A stretch of DNA of 64,000 bases from CAXPZW01 sp964221845 (GTDB lineage Bacteria > Bacteroidota > Bacteroidia > Flavobacteriales_D > Sanyastnellaceae), in contig CAXPZW010000007.1 in NCBI GenBank assembly GCA_964221845.1, positions 1 to 64,000 on the forward strand, given 5' to 3'. Below, in pieces: positions 60,131 to 64,000 of the stretch. The notes beneath the pieces were generated by a model. The model worked only from the letters and a program-made list of their open reading frames with translations. It ran no database searches and was not told the DNA's origin. How positions within the stretch are numbered: the first letter of the stretch is position 1; every line of letters begins with the position of its first letter. The position numbers and the translations under genes were made by a program.

Positions 60131-63100
60131 TCAATCCAGCTTTTCGATGTCTTCAAACAGCGGCGGCAGCTCCAGAGCTTCGACCGCTTTTCGCCATTCC
60201 ATCCACAGCCCTTCGAACAGGGCGTTGATGTCGGTGCGGATTTCCTCCACTTTGGCTTCGTACTGTTCCAACGCGTGCAGCCCGTTTTGGGTGGGCATGC
60301 CTGCGCCGTTGTCCAAGTGTGAGCGTGCAGACCACATGTAGGTGCTCAGCAGGTCACTCTCGTCGTTGTAGCCCTTGGTACCTTGGGGCAGCATGTAGCG
60401 GTGTTGGATTTCGGTAATGGCCTTGCCCAGCGAGTCGGCCAGGGTGGTCATGTCGGTCTTGAGCGAGTCTTCGACTTGGGCGAATTGCTTTTGGATGCGC
60501 TTCAGGGTTTTTTGCGCCTCTTTGAGTTGCTCAAAGCCGTCCGATGAGGTGGTCACCGCTTTGGCCCAACGGTCGTAGCGCTCCTTGACTGCGGCGTATT
60601 GGCCGGCTACAGGTGGGTTGCGCGGGTCGTTGTTTACTTGGATCTCCAAGCTGTCGCGGGCGTCCATGAATTCCACCACCATAGTGTAGCTGCCGGCAAC
60701 GGGGCTCATGCCACCGCCGGGAGGCATTTTTTCCTCCTTGCGGTCACGCCACGAAGGCCAACGCAGGCCATTGGTGTCCATGCCCCAGTAAATGCGGTGC
60801 ACGCCTGTGGTGTCGATCTCGGTGTCGTACATGCGCAGGGTGTCGCCCGCAGCATTCATGATGCGCACGACTGCCTTTTCGGCCTTGCCTCCCTTTTTAG
60901 GTGCGCCTTCGCCAATGGTGGGGGAGTCGCCCTCGCCGTCGATGCGGGCCCAGAGGCTCATCATCACTCCAGAAGGTTTGTTTTCGCCGCGCCAGTGGGC
61001 GTCGCCCGGGAAGCGAATACCCGCAGGTTGGGTGTAGTCTACGTACCAGCCCGGGGTGGCGTGGATGAGTTGCAGCGCGCGGTCGGTCATGGCGCCTTCC
61101 GAGGCGGCCATTTCACGAAGCGGAGTAATGTCATCCAAGATGTAAGCCGCACGGCCAAAGGTGCCGATGATCAGATCGTGCTCACGCGGGTGGATTTTGA
61201 GGTCCATGGTGCTCACGTTGGGGTAGTCGTGGGTCCAGTGGTTCCAGCTTTCACCGTAGTCGAAGGACACGTACAGGCCGTTTTCGGTGCCGGCAAACAG
61301 CAGACGTGGCTCCACGGGGTCTTGCACCACGCACAGCACGTGGCCATTCACGTCGGTGGCATCGATGATGCGGGTCCACTTGCGGCCGTAATCGGTGGTG
61401 TGGTAGAGGTAGGGTTCCCAGTTGTTGCGGCGGTAGTCGTTCACCACCACAAACGCCTCGCCCGGGTTGGTGCGCGACGGTTCGATTTGCGGAATCCAAG
61501 CGCCTTTGGGCGCTCCTTTCATGCGGCCGATGCAGTTGTCCCACACATCGCCGTTGTTTTGGGTGATGTGCACGTTGCCGTCGTCCGAACCGGCCCAGAT
61601 CACACCGCTTTTGGCAGGGCTGGGGGCGATGCACAACAGGGTGTGGTGGTTCTCGGCACCGGTCACATCCGGGGTGAGGCCACCGCTGGTCACGCTCTGT
61701 TGCAGTTTGAGCGAGTCAGGGTAGGTGAGGTCGGGAGAGAGGATGGTCCAGCTCTCCCCGCGGTCAGTGCTGTGGTGCACGAACTGGGTGCCGAAGTACA
61801 CGCCGTCATTGTTGAGCGGGTCGGCGGCAATGGCTGCGTTCCAGTTGAAACGGAGTTTTTCGCCCTCGGGGTGCACCGGCTTGATCATGGGTGAGCTGCC
61901 GGTTTCCAGGTCCACGCGCATCACGTTGCCTTCTTGCCACATCGAGTAGGCGTAGCGGCCGTCGCCCGGTACCGGAACCACGTCAAACCCGTCCCCAAAG
62001 GAAATCTCTTGCCAATCCTCGTTGCGGATGCCGCCGCCGTGCCACACGTAGCCCGGAGCCACCCACGAGCCGTTGTCCTGCATACCGCCGTAAATGCGGT
62101 ACGGGGTTTCCATGTCGTAGTTGATGTGGTAGAACTGGCCCAGCGGCAGGTTGGACACGAATTGCCACGTGTTGCCGCCGTCGTGGCTGATGTTGAGGCC
62201 CCCGTCGTTGCCGTCCATCATGAAGTTGGGGTTGTCGGGGTGGATGTAGAAGGCGTGGTGATCGGGGTGCACACCGCTGTATGGAATGACCGTACGGAAG
62301 CTCTTGCCCCCATCGTCACTGCGCGATACCATGCTCCACAAGCTCCAGACTTCTTTGGGATCCTTGGGGTTCACGCGGATGTCGGCGTAGTAGAACGGAC
62401 GGTTGCCCGCGTTGCCGCTCTCGGAGACTTTGTTCCAGTTGAAGCCGCCGTCGGTGCTTTTGTAGAGGTCGTGTGCGCCGCTGCTTTCTACCAGTGCGTA
62501 CACGATGTTGGGGTTGGAGCGCGAGATGCCCAGGCCAATGCGGCCCAAGTTGCCTTTGGGCAGGCCGTCGTCCTCGGTGCGCTTCACCCAGGTGTCTCCG
62601 CCGTCGTGTGAGACATACAGGCCCGAGCCCTCTCCGCCAGAATTGAAGGTCCACGGCTTGCGGCCAAACTCCCACATGGCTGCAAAGAGCTTGTTGGGGT
62701 TGGAAGGGTCTACGATGAGGTCTGCACACCCGGTAGAGTCGTTGACAAAGAGGATGTTGTCCCAGGTTTCGCCGCCGTCTTGGGTGCGGAACAAACCGCG
62801 CTCAGGATGCGGACCCCAGGCTGAGCCGAGGGCACCGGCGTATACGGTGTTGGCGTCGTCCGCGTGGACAATCACGCGGTGGATGGTCTTGGTTTTTTCC
62901 AGGCCCATGGATTGCCACGAATGGCCGCCGTCGATGGACTTGAAGATGCCGCCGCCCGAGGTGTGCGAGTTGCGCGGGTTGCCCTCGCCGGTGCCGGCCC
63001 AAATTTCGTCGGGGTTGTTTTGGTTGATGGTAACCGCGCCAATCGAGAGTTGAGGCTGGTCGTCGAAGATGGGCTCCCAGGTCATGCCACCGGTTTCGCT

Positions 63101-63298
63101 CATCCAGAGCCCACCCGAGGCGGTACCCACATAGATCATGTTGGGGTTGTGCTGCACCACATCGATGCTGGTCACCCGGCCGCTCATGGTACCGGGGCCT
63201 ACGTGGCGCATGTTCATGTTCTGGAATACGTCCATGTCGACCTGCGCGTGCAGGCCCACAGCAGCCAACAAGGCCGCGGTCAGCAAACGAAACTTCAT
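60131..63298 (-). CDS. Large BNR/VPS10-type beta-propeller protein
   Basis: 1055 residues from the ATG at 63296-63298 ('MKFRLLTAALLAAVGLHAQ'); two further Met codons lie just upstream. Residues ~20-750 carry many BNR/sortilin-type repeats with the S/T-x-D-x-G-x-x-W pattern ('SETGGMTWEPIF', 'SIDGGHSWQSM', 'TQDGGETWDNIL', 'STDRGESWTILS'), forming one or two propellers. The C-terminal ~250 residues contain a FlgD-like or sandwich region and a helical coiled segment ('LKEAQKTLKRIQKQFAQVED'). There is no sorting domain. Members are often called sialidase- or VPS10-like, but substrate and enzyme activity are unknown. Confidence 0.85.
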   Translation of the reverse strand: MKFRLLTAALLAAVGLHAQVDMDVFQNMNMRHVGPGTMSGRVTSIDVVQHNPNMIYVGTASGGLWMSETGGMTWEPIFDDQPQLSIGAVTINQNNPDEIWAGTGEGNPRNSHTSGGGIFKSIDGGHSWQSMGLEKTKTIHRVIVHADDANTVYAGALGSAWGPHPERGLFRTQDGGETWDNILFVNDSTGCADLIVDPSNPNKLFAAMWEFGRKPWTFNSGGEGSGLYVSHDGGDTWVKRTEDDGLPKGNLGRIGLGISRSNPNIVYALVESSGAHDLYKSTDGGFNWNKVSESGNAGNRPFYYADIRVNPKDPKEVWSLWSMVSRSDDGGKSFRTVIPYSGVHPDHHAFYIHPDNPNFMMDGNDGGLNISHDGGNTWQFVSNLPLGQFYHINYDMETPYRIYGGMQDNGSWVAPGYVWHGGGIRNEDWQEISFGDGFDVVPVPGDGRYAYSMWQEGNVMRVDLETGSSPMIKPVHPEGEKLRFNWNAAIAADPLNNDGVYFGTQFVHHSTDRGESWTILSPDLTYPDSLKLQQSVTSGGLTPDVTGAENHHTLLCIAPSPAKSGVIWAGSDDGNVHITQNNGDVWDNCIGRMKGAPKGAWIPQIEPSRTNPGEAFVVVNDYRRNNWEPYLYHTTDYGRKWTRIIDATDVNGHVLCVVQDPVEPRLLFAGTENGLYVSFDYGESWNHWTHDYPNVSTMDLKIHPREHDLIIGTFGRAAYILDDITPLREMAASEGAMTDRALQLIHATPGWYVDYTQPAGIRFPGDAHWRGENKPSGVMMSLWARIDGEGDSPTIGEGAPKKGGKAEKAVVRIMNAAGDTLRMYDTEIDTTGVHRIYWGMDTNGLRWPSWRDRKEEKMPPGGGMSPVAGSYTMVVEFMDARDSLEIQVNNDPRNPPVAGQYAAVKERYDRWAKAVTTSSDGFEQLKEAQKTLKRIQKQFAQVEDSLKTDMTTLADSLGKAITEIQHRYMLPQGTKGYNDESDLLSTYMWSARSHLDNGAGMPTQNGLHALEQYEAKVEEIRTDINALFEGLWMEWRKAVEALELPPLFEDIEKLD

Positions 63299-63320
63299 CT
63301 CCATCATTTTGGTTGACCGG

Positions 63321-63328
63321 GAAAATTA
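63321..63328 (-). promoter_or_regulatory. Probable -7 element of the BNR-protein gene
   Basis: On the minus strand TAATTTTC, one mismatch from TAnnTTTG, with TTGA 17 bases upstream. It lies 22 bases before the chosen ATG. Confidence 0.35.
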
Positions 63329-63387
63329 GGAAAACTGCCGCCGGGTCAAGGGGCTTTGGGCCTGCCGTCTAACGTATTTTGGCGCAA

Positions 63388-64000
63388 ATGAAAGTCCTGC
63401 ACGTGCTCACTTGGTACCCCACCGCCGACCAACCCCACATGGGGGTCTGGATCCAGCGGCATGTGGATGCCTTGGCTCCTCACGTAGAGCAGGACGTAGT
63501 GCGCGTGCCCAAGTTTTCCGGACCGTGGCGCTTGCAAGAGGTCAAGGCCTACCGCTGGCTCAAGCGTACCCTCAAGAACCGCAAGGCCGACGTACTCAAC
63601 GTGCACATCGCCTACCCGCTGCTGGTGCATGCCCATTTGCTGCCGGCCTATTGGCGCGAGCGGCTGGTGATCACCGAGCACTGGAGCATTTACCACCACC
63701 GGTTCTACACCACCAAGCGACTCCCGCGCGTGCGCGCAATCTTTGGACGGGGGTGGCCGGTGATCACCGTTTCGGACCGGTTGGCGGCGGACATTGCGGC
63801 GTTTTCGGGGCACGCCTTGGTGCGGCATACCGTGCCCAATGTGGTGGACACCGCAGTGTTTCAACCCGGGACCACGCGTGAAAAGCGGATGGTGCTGGGC
63901 AGCTACTGGAAACCGCCCAAAGATCCCTTGGCACTGGTACCGGCACTGGACGCCTTTTTGACCGCGCATCCCGATTGGTCGGTGGACGTCTTTGGCTACG
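63388..64000 (+). CDS. GT4-type glycosyltransferase (3' partial)
   Basis: The ATG at 63388 opens a frame with no stop to the window end (204 codons). The N-terminus 'MKVLHVLTWYPTADQPHMGV' followed by 'WIQRHVDAL' is that of a GT-B family 4 glycosyltransferase, and 'VLNVHIAYPLLVHAHLLPAY', 'TEHWSIYH', 'VITVSDRLAADI' and 'VPNVVDTAVFQP' follow in the expected order. The donor-binding C-terminal domain is beyond the window. It probably adds a sugar to an envelope polysaccharide or lipid; which one cannot be told. It diverges from the BNR-protein gene. Confidence 0.88.
   Translation, partial: MKVLHVLTWYPTADQPHMGVWIQRHVDALAPHVEQDVVRVPKFSGPWRLQEVKAYRWLKRTLKNRKADVLNVHIAYPLLVHAHLLPAYWRERLVITEHWSIYHHRFYTTKRLPRVRAIFGRGWPVITVSDRLAADIAAFSGHALVRHTVPNVVDTAVFQPGTTREKRMVLGSYWKPPKDPLALVPALDAFLTAHPDWSVDVFGY

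Overview
The window is a GC-rich, densely coded chromosome segment from a Bacteroidota bacterium, most likely a marine or freshwater member of the Flavobacteriales or a close relative. The evidence is the T9SS translocon gene sprA, several proteins ending in type A or type B T9SS sorting domains, atpD-atpC standing apart from the rest of an ATP synthase operon, the order maeB-ruvA-sprA-gcvH-vanZ-tonB, and many promoters of the Bacteroidota form TTTG/TTG-N18-19-TAnnTTTG instead of sigma70 boxes. I see no rRNA, tRNA, CRISPR array or complete insertion sequence. Both edges cut genes: a type B sorted surface protein on the left and a GT4 glycosyltransferase on the right.

Layout. 1-10.6 kb: surface protein, K+ channel regulator, kynureninase, hemL, a UbiA-like membrane protein, a small secreted protein and gcvP. 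10.7-18.3 kb: three tandem related T9SS-sorted proteins, then a GH3-like adenylate-forming enzyme. 18.3-29.9 kb: VWA protein, RND exporter, hemH, pabB-tilS, a small hypothetical protein, a queuosine precursor transporter and a DsbD with two alpha domains. 29.9-36.3 kb: the most unusual part. It has two copies of a 167-bp repeat, nfu, an autocleavable-type S24 repressor, a metalloprotease with a dockerin-like tail, a free-standing sorting-domain ORF, a LytTR response regulator cut short, and dinB. 36.3-42.5 kb: membrane protein, atpDC, ribF, an LRR protein and a three-gene vitamin uptake/salvage group. 42.5-54.6 kb: tonB, vanZ, gcvH, sprA, ruvA and maeB, all on the minus strand. 54.8-60.1 kb: a thioredoxin-fold and outer-membrane group (T9SS thioredoxin, TlpA, DUF6029, Omp28, beta-barrel). 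60.1-64 kb: a large BNR/VPS10-type repeat protein and the start of a glycosyltransferase.

How the genes fit together. SprA is the outer-membrane T9SS pore, and at least five proteins here carry matching sorting domains. TonB, VanZ and GcvH share the sprA strand. GcvP and GcvH are two parts of the glycine cleavage system, encoded far apart. DsbD could supply electrons to the thioredoxin-like exported proteins.

The finding I rate highest is a shared palindrome, TGCTAA-N5-TTAG, that overlaps the promoter and start codon of the S24 repressor and also lies upstream of dinB. This suggests a small SOS-like circuit whose repressor is an HTH-S24 protein.
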